From Oasisia sp. SBJ-2009 (lineage: Eukaryota > Annelida > Polychaeta > Sabellida > Siboglinidae): a DNA stretch of 64,000 nt. How positions within the stretch are numbered: position 1 is the first letter of the stretch; every line of letters begins with the position of its first letter. The notes below the pieces were generated by a model. It did no database searches, had not been told where the DNA came from, and was given only the letters and a program-made list of their open reading frames with translations. The stretch is taken from positions 38,235,175 to 38,299,174 of the forward strand of contig OZ024862.1 of NCBI GenBank assembly GCA_964017155.1, written 5' to 3'. This document shows positions 34,017 to 47,660 of this stretch, piece by piece. Both the position numbers and the translations under genes were made by a program.

Positions 34017-34440
34017 GTGTGTGTGTGTGTGTGTGTGCGCGTGCGTGCGCGTGCGCGTGCGCGTGCGCGTGCGCGTGCGCGTGCGCGTGCGCGTGCGCGT
34101 GCGCGTGCGCGTGCGCGTGCGCGTGCGCGTGCGCGTGCGCGTGCGCGTGCGCGTGCGCGTGCGCCCGCGCGTGCGCGTGCGCGTGCGCGTGCGCGTGCGC
34201 GTGCGCGTGCGCGTGCGCGTGCGCGTGCGCGTGCGCGTGCGCGTGCGCGTGCGCGTGCGCGTGCGCGTGCGCGTGCGCGTGCGCGTGCGCGTGCGTGTGC
34301 GTGTGCGTGTGCGTGTGCGTGTGCGTGTGCGTGTGCGTGTGCGTGTGCGTGTGCGTGTGCGTGTGCGTGTGCGTGTGCGTGTGCGTGTGCGTGTGCGTGT
34401 GAGTGTGCGCGTGTGCGAGTGCGTATGCGTATGCGTATGC
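34017..34440. repeat. (GTGCGC)n then (GTGTGC)n tract
   Basis: About 420 bases of alternating purine-pyrimidine: short (GT)n, then about 40 GTGCGC units with one cgcccgcgc break near 34162, then about 18 GTGTGC units, then gtatgc units. All frames through it are dipeptide artefacts. Confidence 0.97.
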
Positions 34441-34479
34441 ATGTCCATGGGATATAATGCAAGTTGACAGACACCGTGG

Positions 34480-35140
34480 GTTTACAGACAAGTTATGTTT
34501 ACAAATACAAAACAAAAAGTTTACAAACACGTTATGTTTACAAAACAAAACAAAACAAAAGTTTACAAACACGTTATGTTTACAAAACAAAACAATACAA
34601 AACAGAAAGTTTTACAAACACGTTATGTTTATAAAACAAAAAGTTTACATAAAAGTTATGTTTACAAAACAAAACAAAAGTTTACAAACACGTTATGTTT
34701 ACAAAACAAAACAAAACAAATGTATACAAAACAAAAGTTTACAAACACGTTATGTTTCCAAAACAAAATCATTTTTTTACAGACAAGTTAGGTTTACAAA
34801 ACCAAAGTTTACAAACACGTTATGTTTACAAAACAAAACAAATGTACAGGCAAATTATGTTTACAAAACAAAACAAAAGTTTACAAACACGTTTTTTTAC
34901 ACACAAAAAATCAATAGAAAACAGAAAGTTTACAAACACGTTATGTTTATAAAACAAAACGTTTACATACAAGTTATATTTACAAAACAAAAACAAACAA
35001 AACGTTTACAAACATGTTATGTTTATAAAACAAAAAGCTTACATACAAGCTATGTTTACAAACCAAAACGTTTACAGACAAGTTGTGTTTACAAAACAAA
35101 ATAAAACAAAATAGAAAGTTTACAAAACACGTTATGTTTA
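34480..35140. repeat. Minisatellite, left block
   Basis: Alternates two related modules, gtttacaaacacgttatg and tttacagacaagttatg, each followed by tttacaaaacaaaa. Units are 30-60 bases long. Confidence 0.92.
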
Positions 35141-36170
35141 CAAAACAAAACAAAACAAAACAAAACAAAACAAAACAAAACAAAACAAAACAAAACAAAA
35201 CAAAACAAAACAAAACAAAACAAAACAAAACAAAACAAAACAAAACAAAACAAAACAAAACAAAACAAAACAAAACAAAACAAAACAAAACAAAACAAAA
35301 CAAAACAAAACAAAACAAAACAAAACAAAACAAAACAAAACAAAACAAAACAAAACAAAACAAAACAAAACAAAACAAAACAAAACAAAACAAAACAAAA
35401 CAAAACAAAACAAAACAAAACAAAACAAAACAAAACAAAACAAAACAAAACAAAACAAAACAAAACAAAACAAAACAAAACAAAACAAAACAAAACAAAA
35501 CAAAACAAAACAAAACAAAACAAAACAAAACAAAACAAAACAAAACAAAACAAAACAAAACAAAACAAAACAAAACAAAACAAAACAAAACAAAACAAAA
35601 CAAAACAAAACAAAACAAAACAAAACAAAACAAAACAAAACAAAACAAAACAAAACAAAACAAAACAAAACAAAACAAAACAAAACAAAACAAAACAAAA
35701 CAAAACAAAACAAAACAAAACAAAACAAAACAAAACAAAACAAAACAAAACAAAACAAAACAAAACAAAACAAAACAAAACAAAACAAAACAAAACAAAA
35801 CAAAACAAAACAAAACAAAACAAAACAAAACAAAACAAAACAAAACAAAACAAAACAAAACAAAACAAAACAAAACAAAACAAAACAAAACAAAACAAAA
35901 CAAAACAAAACAAAACAAAACAAAACAAAACAAAACAAAACAAAACAAAACAAAACAAAACAAAACAAAACAAAACAAAACAAAACAAAACAAAACAAAA
36001 CAAAACAAAACAAAACAAAACAAAACAAAACAAAACAAAACAAAACAAAACAAAACAAAACAAAACAAAACAAAACAAAACAAAACAAAACAAAACAAAA
36101 CAAAACAAAACAAAACAAAACAAAACAAAACAAAACAAAACAAAACAAAACAAAACAAAACAAAACAAAA
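35141..36170. repeat. (CAAAA)206 perfect satellite
   Basis: 1,030 bases with no interruption, 206 copies of caaaa, then aacaacaacaaaaac. It arises from the caaaacaaaa end of the surrounding minisatellite unit. The 350-400-codon frames through it are artefacts. Confidence 0.98.
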
Positions 36171-36184
36171 AACAACAACAAAAA

Positions 36185-36655
36185 CAAAAAATGTTTACAG
36201 ACAAGTTATGTTTACAAAACAAACAAATGTTTACAACACAAAAGTTTTACAAACCCGTTATGTTTACAAAACAAAAACAAAATAAAAAGTGTACAGACAA
36301 GTTATGCTTACAAAACAAAAGTTTACAAACACGTTATGTTTACAAAACAAAAATGTACAGACAAGTTATGTTTACAAAACAAAACAATACAACACAGAAA
36401 GTTTACAAACACGTTATATTCATAAAACAAAACTAAAATTTACAGACAAGTTATGTTTACAAAACAAAACTATAGTTTACAAACACGTTATGTTTATAAA
36501 AACAAAAAACAAAACGTTTACAGACAAGTTGTTTACAAAACGAAACGAAACAAAACAGAAAGTTTACAAAACAAAAACAAAACAATAAGTTTACAAACAC
36601 GTTATGTTTACAAAACAAAACAAAACGAAAAAACAAAACAAACAAAACAAATTGT
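36185..36655. repeat. Minisatellite, right block
   Basis: Same modules as 34480-35140, resuming directly after the CAAAA array. Confidence 0.92.
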
Positions 36656-36659
36656 TTAA

Positions 36660-37300
36660 GGCGTTGTGCTATTTCATAACTTTTTTAGTGTTTCACCGCG
36701 ATGACTTTGTCAAATTCACGTATTTTTAGTGTTTACACGCGATAACTTTGTCAAGTTTTCATATTTTCCATTTCGTAACATTTCACCGTTTCATTACGTT
36801 AGACAGGTGGTTTTTTGCACAATTTAACAAAGTTATTCTTGTAACTTGTAGTAAAATGGAATATTTTTCTGTTTCGACGTCATAACTTTGTGAAGTGTTT
36901 TCGTATTTACTAAATCGGCGTGCCAACTTTGTACCATTTCACAATTTTTCAGCGTTTCACCGCGATGACTTTGTCAATTTGACGTAGTCTTAGTGATTAC
37001 ATGTGATAACTTTGTCAAGTTGTTCCATATTTTACTTAGTCGGTGTGCTAACCTCGTTCCATTTCGTAACGTTTCACCGTACGTTGTGTTAGACAGGTGA
37101 CGTTTTCGCAAATTTATCTAAGTTATTCTTGTAACTTGTAGTAAAATGGAATATTTTTCTGTTTCGACGCGATAAACTTGTCAAGTTTTCATATTTTACT
37201 ATGTCTGCGTGCCAACTTTGTACCATTTCACTACTTTTCAGCGTTTCACCACGGTGACTTTGTCAATTTAACGTATTTTTCTAAGTCATCTTGGTACTTT
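36660..37300 (+). repeat. 290-bp satellite, right part
   Basis: gtaaaatggaatatttttct recurs at 36851 and 37141 (period 290). Shared blocks are tttcaccgcgatgactttgt, cgtgccaactttgtacc and gttagacaggtg. Two units are present here, and one partial unit is on the other side of the microsatellites. Confidence 0.88.
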
Positions 37301-37904
37301 CATAACCTTCTGTGGAAAAACTTTGGCACTTTCTATCATACACCGTTAACAATCTAGACAAAACTTGGGTTGCGACGTCACTTCTTTAAAGAAAACGTAT
37401 GCCACCTAGCAAATAACTCTGACACTACGTTAATACGCTGGCCTCATCTAGCGCACAAAACATCCACTAATTAGGGTTTGACATAGAAAACGACGGCTTC
37501 GACTACTTCCGTAACAGAATTTCTTGTAAAATGGCGGCTTCGGTCAAAGTCATGACATACCTTTTTGTGTTTCGAGGTCATAGCCTTGGCAAATATTCGT
37601 ATTTTGTTGCCTCGTCGCTCTCGTCACTTATGTCTTGCACGCCAACGACGGGGTTATAGTAGCAGTGGTGCTCTCGGTGGTTCAGCATAACGTTAGCCAT
37701 GTCGATGGCGGAGAACGAATGACAAACTCGAAAAAATATGCGTGGTATATACGTTCACAGGTGGAAACCTGGGTCACGTGACCGTGTCGAAAATGAACCA
37801 ATAATAATCGAGTGTCCCGAAAATGAAACGCGATGGTATGACGACGTATAATACACAGTCAACGATTCAATACGGCTAACTAATTCATCCAATATAAATA
37901 TTTG
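37301..37904. other. No recognised gene
   Basis: Contains a single ETS/YY1-like unit near 37508 and, at 37831-37897, a copy of the cgatggtacgacggcgta block from 740 and 1245. Confidence 0.6.
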
Positions 37905-38333
37905 TCTCGGTTAAGGAAGAGAGAGGACTAGAGGCCATGGAATTACATTAGCAAAGAAGCAGTGTAGACTAGATATTAGAAGATTTTCACAAAGAACAGT
38001 AAATGAATGGAACAGATTATCAGCTGATTGTTTTGGTGCTAGTAGTGTTAACATGTTTAACAATAAAATCGACATATACTTAAAAAGGGCGGGGTACATT
38101 TAGATAGATAGGTTGGACTCTCGATAAGCCAAAGGGCTTCCTAGTCCACCTGCCACCTAGAGTTGATTCTCTGGGTGGCAATCTGGTTAAATCTTGACAT
38201 ATAGAAATATAGGCAAGGTGCCAGTGAACGTTTGGACCCTACAGATACGCATATCAATTGAATAGGAAACCTTAGCGGGTCTTTCCTCGGGGTAAACAGC
38301 CCTCCTTGTATAATTATATAATTATTAGCCTGG
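37905..38333 (+). mobile_element. Family X non-LTR retrotransposon, 3' end
   Basis: A plus-strand frame from about 37930 to 38101 reads HGITLAKKQCRLDIRRFSQR, TVNEWNRL and VNMFNNKIDIYLKRAGYI before TAG. This is the usual C-terminus of non-LTR RT proteins. The 3' UTR follows (gttggactctcgataagcc), and its last 137 bases match 1554-1690. It is interrupted at 38332 by element 3, and its end reappears as catatacatggcttagaagc at 40796. Confidence 0.75.
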
Positions 38334-38542
38334 ATGGATGGATGGATGGATGGATGGATGGATGGATGGATGGATGGATGGATGGATGGATGGATGGATG
38401 GATGGATGGATGGATGGATGGATGGATGGATGGATGGATGGATGGATGGATGGATGGATGGATGGATGGATGGATGGATGGATGGATGGATGGATGGATG
38501 GATGGATGGATGGATGGATGGATGGATGGATGGATGGATGGA
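38333..38542. repeat. (GGAT)n array
   Basis: About 52 perfect units at the tail-to-tail junction between family X and element 3. It is probably the expanded 3' tail of element 3. Confidence 0.96.
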
Positions 38543-39030
38543 TTTATTTAGTATAAAATGTAAAACATTGTACATATATACATAAGATATAAATACAAAG
38601 TACATTAAATAAAAGGATGACACAAAAAAGTGCAAGCACTTATTTCCATTGTGGTCCCAGACAAATAAACAGATAAGATACCGACAAATACATGACAGAC
38701 ATAGACACAATATGACAAATGTAAAAATATTAAAACAACAATAATAAATAAAATGTGATAAATAATGACTGCATATATATAAGACATTGCTAAATACAAT
38801 TAGAAAAAGGCGGAAATAATTTCCTGATTTTAAACACCATAGGTCATTTCAAAATACCATGTAATTGTAATAAAAAAATACAAAAAAACATAAAAACAAT
38901 TAAAGAAAATGTAATAAAAAATATATACAAATAAATAATAATTAAAAGGATTACGTCATAAATTACGATTAAAAATAAATAAAAGAGCTGGCTTCCTGAT
39001 CATTAAGATAGCTGAACAAAAACCGTTTCA

Positions 39031-40056
39031 CTAGACATTAAATTGACTGATGTTCAGAACACATTGTATATGTTGTGGCAATTCGTTCCATGCTAATACA
39101 CCTGTATAGTAAAAAGAAGTTTGACCAAAAGATTTAACATACGGCACATGAAGAGAGAGAGAACTTGATCTGGTATTTATGCCGTGCTGCTTGCATGATA
39201 CGTTGATATAATTTGACAAATACCTCGGTGCTCTATCATTTATGATATTGTATACAAGGTTCAATTTTAATTGTTTTACCCGTAGCTCAATTGGTAACAT
39301 ATTTACCAGCCTAAACTCCCTCAAACCGATGTGTGTTCTAGCTGGTGCATTTAAAAGGAACCGGATTACTTTGTTCTGGGTACACTGTAGTCTAGATTTA
39401 TATTTTTTGGTTAACCCTGAGAACCACGATGAACCAGCATAGTCAAAATGACATAGTATTAAGGCTGAAGTAAGAAATCTTTTTGTTTTCATATTGACAT
39501 TTTTTGTTTGTCTATACAAGAATTTTAATTTGGCATTTGACTTACAAATAATCTTATCAGCCACTCTTTCTCCAGATAGAGACTGATCTAACTCTATACC
39601 TAGATATTTAACATGTGTTTGACATGTCAATGTGGTGCCAGCACATTTCACCTGAATATAACTACATGTATGAAGTTTACGTTTTGATCCAAAAAGAATA
39701 GATTCGGTTTTCCCTAGATGGAGGGACAATTTGTTGTTAACTAACCACTCTCTGGCTGCCTCAAGTTCTGAGGAAAGGCTTTTTTGGATCAATTGGGTGT
39801 TTTTACCCGAAACTAAAAGAGCTGAATCATCAGCATACAAAAGAAGTTTGCAGCGAACGGCCGTGGAAATATCATTAATATATATTAGAAATAATAAAGG
39901 TCCCATAATTGAACCTTGTGGGACACCACATGTGACAGTCATAGGTTTTGATATAGTTTCATTAATTTCAACTGATTGTTGTCTTTCACATAGATATGAT
40001 TTAAACCAAACTATGGCAGATTTGTGAAGTCCTATTGCTTCGAGGTTTTGAAGCAT
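39031..40056 (-). pseudogene. Element 3 RT, C-terminal part
   Basis: The minus-strand frame runs from MLQNLEAIGLHKS through FKSYLCERQQSVEI, TCGVPQGSIMGPLLFLIYIN, LLYADDSALLVSGK, VKYLGIELDQSLSG and LAWNELPQHIQ. It carries the second and third catalytic Asp residues (YADD) intact. It continues 40032-40781 after the frameshift. Confidence 0.88.
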
Positions 40057-40781
40057 AATGTTATGATTAACCGTATCAAAGGCCTTCTAAGACCAAGTAA
40101 CACCATACCTATGTAATTACCTTTATCTTGCTCCTGTTTTAGGAAGTCAGTGAGTGATATTAAACATGTTTCGGTAGAATAGGAGGATCTAAAGCCAGAC
40201 TGATGTTCATAAAGTAGCTGATGTGTTTGGAGATACGTATTCAATTGTAGATAAACAATCCTTTCAAATACTTTTGAGATTGTATTTAAAATCGAGATCG
40301 GTCTGTAATTACCGGCTTCCATTTTACTATTCTTTTTGTAAATGGGCATCACTTTTGCAGATTTAAGATTTACTGGGATTTCGCCAGTGGACAATGACAA
40401 ATTTAAAATATGTGTCAAAGGGGAAGCAATGAGCTTGGCACCATCCTTAATGAATCTGGGTGACAATAGGTCCAAACCAGTTGCCTTGCTCGAGTTCAAT
40501 TTACATAAAATACTGAGTACGTTGTTCTCACTGACTTCACTAAAACAGAAGCTATTGCTGGTTACACCCAGTGAACTGTAAAAATCTAAAAAATGTTCGC
40601 TTTCATATTTACCATTACTTGGTGGAAGTTGGTCAACCAGTGTTGAGGCTACATTAGTAAAATAGTTGTTAAAATGTTCGGATACTAGTGAGTTGTCAAA
40701 ACATATGTTATTATCAATGTTTAAGCCTATGGTTCCTGACTTACTGTTACAATGAGTTGAAGTTCCGAGGCTTTTCAGCAA
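40032..40781 (-). pseudogene. Element 3 RT, N-terminal part
   Basis: The minus-strand frame has SEHFNNYFTNVAS, LCKLNSSKATGLD, SAKVMPIYKK, NYRPISILNTISK and YEHQSGFRSSYST, ending in GMVLLGLR. In the first catalytic motif the Asp is replaced by Gly (LLGLR where LLDLR is usual). A one-base loss right after it shifts the frame into nonsense. Confidence 0.85.
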
Positions 40782-40834
40782 TTAAATGCAGCCTGCATAT
40801 ACATGGCTTAGAAGCCCTAAAAGCGCACAATAAA

Positions 40835-41012
40835 GGTTGAATTTGATGGTCGGCTACTGTAATATACAAATCAACAGGCAGGCTGTGGCGTTTCTTCGCC
40901 GAGGAAAATGATCGCCTGGCATTTCTTCATGTTAATAACGTTTAACTTGTTGTTTATCAGCCAGGTAGCTACTTCAGAAACACACAACTCTACCTTAGCA
41001 AGTGCCTTGGTA
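40835..41012 (-). pseudogene. CR1-like RT fragment, second copy
   Basis: About 85-90% identical by eye to 9000-9180, same strand. It reads KVELCVSEVATWLINNKLNV and then frame breaks. It is remnant material next to element 3. Confidence 0.7.
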
Positions 41013-41269
41013 ATTGGATTGGAGTTGTGTTTTGTAGTTCGATTAGTTATGAGTTTAGTTTGCTGTAGTTTCTATATGTACACATTTCTTAAATGTTAAC
41101 GTGTTATCGGAGCGGATTTCGTTGGAAACACAGATTACGAATCGAATTTTATTTCGTGTTTACGATATTCGAAAACTCCAAGATGGTTGCGCCCATGGAC
41201 AGACCGAAGCCGAACGTTGTCGCTGGTTGTCTTAACTAGTCTCGTTTAACCGACTCTCGCTCGGCTATG

Positions 41270-41690
41270 TAGCTTCGCCGAAAAGCTAGTCTGGTCTCCT
41301 AGCGGGCTTATGAATGTCATAGCGGGCTTTGAATATTATCCGTGCATAGTGTTGCCACCTCATGGAGCCTAGATAATCGAGGTTAATCCGGCCATAATTC
41401 ATGCTTCGTAAACAACTGCAAATTTGTATTTCTGTTTTTGTGAATATAAGTTAAGTTTTTAATATTTTGTTTATAATATAGTATTATATGATAAAAAGGT
41501 ATCCTTATTTAATTGTTTTCTTCAAGTTCGGCCGTATGAGCCAATCAGCGTCTTTACCTCATTCTGGGTACGTCGCCTAAGGCTTCTCTGATGGTATCAT
41601 CGGCAGACCAAACTACCAGGCGGAGGTGAGGGACTGAAAAGTGCTGCCGCCTCACGGAGACTGGTTAATCGAGGCTATGTCTCAACGCAT
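41270..41690 (+). repeat. Repeat A, copy 3
   Basis: Has aaaagctagtctggtctcc near the start, cores at 41351 (gttgccacctcatgg) and 41642 (tgctgccgcctcacgg), and aaaaaggtatccttattt between them. Confidence 0.78.
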
Positions 41691-41770
41691 TGGCAGGATA
41701 TGATTACTTTGTGACACGCCCTTGATGATGATAGTGATTCGGACATGTGTGAATCGAGCGAGGGTGACTG

Positions 41771-41835
41771 TGTGTGTGTGGGGGGGGGGGGGTGGGTGGG
41801 TGGGCGTGCGTGCGTGCGTGCGCGCGTGCGTGCGC

Positions 41836-41869
<34 letters not shown>

Positions 41870-41872
41870 TTT
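41771..41872. repeat. Poly-G, (GGGT)n and (GTGC)n
   Basis: A run of about 13 G, then gggtgggtgggt and GTGC/GCGC repeats. The G-tracts could form a quadruplex. Bases 41873-42530 hold no gene I recognise. Confidence 0.9.
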
Positions 41873-42534
41873 AAACATATTAATAACTTAGTTAAAAAAG
41901 TGTAAATAGTCAACGTCATATAAAAGTCACTTCAGCTATTGAAACAGTATTCTATACGCAATGCGGAAGAGATATGTCTTTGGCAATGTCTTGAATGTTG
42001 TAACTGAGTCAGCGTCTCTAACAGCAGGGGGTTTATTGGTCCAAGGTGTCGGTCCTGCCACCGAGAAAGACCGCCGACCGTATCGCTGAAGATGACACCG
42101 CGATATTGTCAATTGACGTTGACATTATGTCTAACAAACAAACTCATCCCAAATAAACTGGGAGTTCTGAAATTGTCATGTCGTAAATGGGGCTTAAAGA
42201 GAACGCGGCCAAAAGAGAATCCACAAACCACGGATTATGTGAAGGTACACACAAGTACCGGTGTTTAATTACTCTGCCACCAAGCAAGCAAGCATTCGAT
42301 GATGGCTAACAGATTGGGCGCATTGATACGTCATGGGTCCTGGCATCTCGTTAGTTATATACAAATTGTGATATTATCCTTTATATTTTTAGACGATTTT
42401 AGATGTTATTTTTATATTTCCAAACAGTTGCCGATGTTCATCATTATCATCCATTTGGCGGCCACAGTCGTCATGTTGATTATTCTGCACTGTTAACACA
42501 TACAGCCCACAAACAAAAACAGGTTTGCACTTAC

Positions 42535-42587
42535 ATGTGACGTTCATCTTGCAGGCGCTTCAGGCGTTTGTTTTCCGTGTTGACGAT
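42535..42587 (-). CDS. Candidate first coding exon of PMT
   Basis: On the minus strand the bases between acceptor aaacttgcag and donor cacat|gtaagt contain ATG (42547-42545) followed by AAC GTC ACA T. That is phase 1, as exon a at 27815 requires; joining would add nine residues before MQQFWK. A CpG-rich stretch (42610-42670) lies upstream. Another frame through the same 53 bases (NTENKRLKRLQDERH) would suit a coiled-coil exon of a different gene. The implied intron is 14.7 kb. Confidence 0.3.
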
Positions 42588-42681
42588 CTGCAAGTTTTCG
42601 AAGTACATTGGTCTATTTTAAGCACGTCTTCATCGCGCCGCGTCACGCGTGGCTGCGTGTAGCAGTCACGTGTTACAACCG

Positions 42682-43151
<470 letters not shown>

Positions 43152-43201
43152 GCAATACAGTAGGCCTATACTGCAATTTTTGCTAGTGGGGTCTTTTTAG
43201 A

Positions 43202-43754
43202 TTAAAGGGATACTCCAGTCAGTGAGAGGTTCACAGCATCTACATACAAATGTATAATATATTGGTTGTGCATAGTACTTGTTCACAAAGATCGTTAATT
43301 AACAATTAATCACAATATAATTGTTCCATAAAATGCTATTTAGGATTCAGGGCGCTGGCATCTTGAGTCACAGAACGTGCATGCGCCAGTGACGTGAGCG
43401 GTTTACGTCACTGGCGCATGCAAGTTCGAAACTCCTACGTTTGTCCAATGGTATTTAATGTATCTAGCACGTTGCGGTTTGGTTTCATTACTATCATAAT
43501 TAACCGCGAGACTTCCGCCAAACTTGGCCTTTTCCAACACTGCGCCAGTGCCGTAAACGATTGGGTTTACGTCACTGGTTCAGTGTCTCAAGATGGCAGC
43601 GCCCTGAATGCAAGATAGCATGATGTTTTGTACAATTATAACATAATTAATTGTTTATTAACGATCTTTGTTCATAATTACTCTTCCCAACCGATATGTT
43701 ATACATATGTGAGTAAATACTGTAAATCTCTCATTTAATGGAGTATCCCTTTAA
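43202..43754. mobile_element. MITE with TTAA flanks and ~180-bp inverted arms
   Basis: Ends ttaa|agggatactcc at 43202 and ggagtatccct|ttaa at 43754. Both arms contain gagaggttcacag/ctgtaaatctctc, gatcgttaattaac and cagggcgctg(g/c)catcttgag, the last being the innermost well-paired part. The body is 545 bp. TTAA duplications are typical of piggyBac and Kolobok elements. There is no coding capacity. Confidence 0.85.
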
Positions 43755-43784
43755 ATTCAATATGGTTCCGAATCTGAAGTCAGG

Positions 43785-45394
<1,610 letters not shown>

Positions 45395-45504
45395 TCTGTA
45401 AATATTACATGTTACATATCACATATTAACATTATACTTCATATTGAATATTATGTATTATATAATATATATTTTAAATTATATATATACAAAATTCCAG
45501 AGGC

Positions 45505-45588
45505 GATACACACACTCACTCACACACGCGCGCGCGCGCGCTGACACATGCACACTCACACACGCACACACACACACACACACACGCA

Positions 45589-45667
<79 letters not shown>

Positions 45668-45668
45668 G
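45505..45668. repeat. Compound CA/CG microsatellite
   Basis: cacgcgcgcg, (CA)n, (CACG)n and (CA)n runs. Bases 45669-46930 show no gene I recognise. Confidence 0.93.
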
Positions 45669-46937
45669 CTGCAATTAGGTAACACAAAAACTAATCCGAC
45701 AGTGGGGGTTCTAACGCAACTGGGGTCTTAGTGCCGTCTTTACGTATTCTTGACGTGTGTAAAATGCGGAACATTTGGCACTTATGCAGAATTCAGACCC
45801 ACCTAAAATGTTGCCATTATAACTGTGTCTTTACCAATATTTGATACTTGATTTTGTAAATTCAATCATTTAACATCATCTTGCGCATATTTACGTTTTA
45901 TAACCAGCGCGTCTTGGCAGACTTGACGCCGAAAAGACAGCGCGATCGGCATAAACAAACTGTTTATCGCTCGATCCATGTGCACGCGCAGTAACATGTT
46001 TTGTCATTTTGCCGAATATTTTGCGGAACGCTTATATAAATCATCATACAATCAGCTGTTGAACTCGCACGACTCCGAAGCCTCATACGTATGGATACTG
46101 TCTGAGATGTCCGTCAATGTAAAGGCAAATGGAAATCCCATAAAAGACACATGCGGCCTAACATTGTGTCTATTATCTGAACTACGTAAATCTCTATGTG
46201 TCTATGATACTGTGCTAAACTAAATATGAAATCGGACATTTAAAATAAGAAACGTATAACACAAGATATTTATGACCTGATTTTCCTAGTATTCATCAGT
46301 CGGAAGCTATAACTGTCATCCATCGTTAGAATATTATTCTTGTGACCAGTTCCCAATTAGTCTCGCTTTGTCCCCAATAAGCTCCAGTCGCGCGGAGTCA
46401 CGCCATGTATCGTGACCCACTTACTATTAGTGCAAAACAAATACAAAATGAGTATGTTTTGTAAGATCATGTGATCGGTTCGCGGAAAGAAATCGTGGGC
46501 CATTTCTACATAATCTTGGGTGGATAGTTCAAAGACCAAGGAAATGTGATCAGTGCACGACAAAATATAACCGGGACCGTGCCCTCTCGTCTGTAAATGT
46601 GTATTAACATAGACATTATGCTTTCATAATGACGTACATGTTATACGATATCAATATTTAACTATGTGTGAAGTAGCAGTCTCGCGTGAAGCATTCGGCG
46701 AGCTGTAGATGATTTTAAACATCCGTTCCGGAATCGTTCTAGCATACCTGTTGGGCCACCAGTCGACGTTCCATCGGCTCATTCGGCTGTAAATTACATT
46801 AATATACATATTATGCCTTCATATTGACAGACATGTTAGACTATATCCATAGTTAGCTATATGTGAGGTTTCGGAGTCATGCGAGTTCAACAGCTAATTG
46901 AGGATGATCTAAACATGCGTTCCGCAAAACATGTAAA

Positions 46938-47022
46938 CAAATCCACGTTAGTCGCTAGAGGCGCTGATACGCAACTAGGGTCTAGTTACGTATCAGCGTC
47001 TCTAGTGACTAACGTGGATTTG
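46938..47022. repeat. Hairpin with 41-bp arms and 3-base loop
   Basis: caaatccacgttagtc starts the left arm (46938-46978). The right arm (46982-47022) is its reverse complement except at three positions, two of which would be G-U pairs in RNA. The inner half, gctagaggcgctgatacgca, resembles 23347-23366. Confidence 0.9.
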
Positions 47023-47154
47023 TGGAACCCCATTAACGACTATCTTCATGCAAATATCCACTTCTGTTAGGTATTCATTCATTGTTGGATTCAATACAGT
47101 AGCATGGAATGGAGAAAAGTAGATTGAACGAACTTGCAACTCAACGCAGCTCAA

Positions 47155-47215
47155 AATAATTCGAGCTCGGATTCTCTCGATCGATACTCTGATACTCTAG
47201 CTACTGCGCCACTGC
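47155..47215 (-). repeat. tRNA-like SINE head, tentative
   Basis: On the minus strand tggcgcagtagctagag resembles a pol III A box, and about 25-30 bases later gagctcgaatta resembles a B box. No cloverleaf can be drawn with confidence and no tail was identified. Confidence 0.3.
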
Positions 47216-47291
47216 GCTCTATTTGCAGTTACCAGATCGATGTTGGTGATTACGTGTCGGGACTATGATGCAGAAGCAGACAGAACTGTGG

Positions 47292-47660
47292 CGATAGTGA
47301 CTCACCTCAGTACAAGCGGCGACCACTTCACCGACAGACTGATCTGATCCGGGCAGTGTTTGAAACTTGAGGTGACCTGGTCGGCAGAAACGTCACCTGT
47401 GTATAGTTGGTGTCCGAGTTCCCACTCAACAGTTGATGCTACACGTGTTAACACACCCAGCGACCTGCTCGGCTGCCTTCTCACACACGTTCCTCGGGCT
47501 GCCGATCAAGTCGCCGACGAACTACGACCCTGGTTCTGTCGGGAGGCTAACAATAGTCCACCACCCCATCGACACAGAGTAGTTGTTGGCTACTATTGTA
47601 TTGCCCTACTGTTGCGTAGACCTATTGCCTTAGCCCGACCGCGCCTGCTACAGTGATTGA
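47292..47660. other. CpG-richer stretch with a possible minus-strand donor
   Basis: On the minus strand an open frame without an ATG (VEWELGHQLYTGDVSADQV) ends at ctgag|gtgagt (47305). It could be a leader exon of a minus-strand gene. Nothing else supports it. Bases 47661-48390 are unassigned. Confidence 0.2.

Larger units (their letters stand above)
38545..40789 (-). mobile_element. Element 3: non-LTR retrotransposon, 5'-truncated
   Basis: On the minus strand it has a pre-RT region, RT core, thumb and C-terminus, then a 450-base AT-rich 3' UTR ending at the GGAT array. The endonuclease is absent. The bases agcctg flank it (38327-38332 and 40790-40795). It belongs to a different family from element 1 (YADDSALLVSGK against FADDTSMF). 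Confidence 0.85.

Noticed and set aside
33920..34590. Long Arg-Ala, Val-Arg, Cys-Ala and His-Ala frames
   Set aside because: Translation of the GTGCGC/GTGTGC tract in every frame; composition is only the repeat.
34980..36285. Open frames of 350-400 codons (Phe-Val-Leu-Phe-Cys or Asn-Lys-Thr-Lys-Gln repeats)
   Set aside because: They are frames through perfect (CAAAA)n, open in all registers of both strands; no coding evidence.
38306..38710. Met-Asp-Gly-Trp and His-Pro-Ser-Ile repeat proteins
   Set aside because: Products of the GGAT array; the surrounding sequence is retrotransposon tail.
47360..47656. 98-codon plus-strand frame
   Set aside because: CpG-rich and unsupported by motifs or splice signals.
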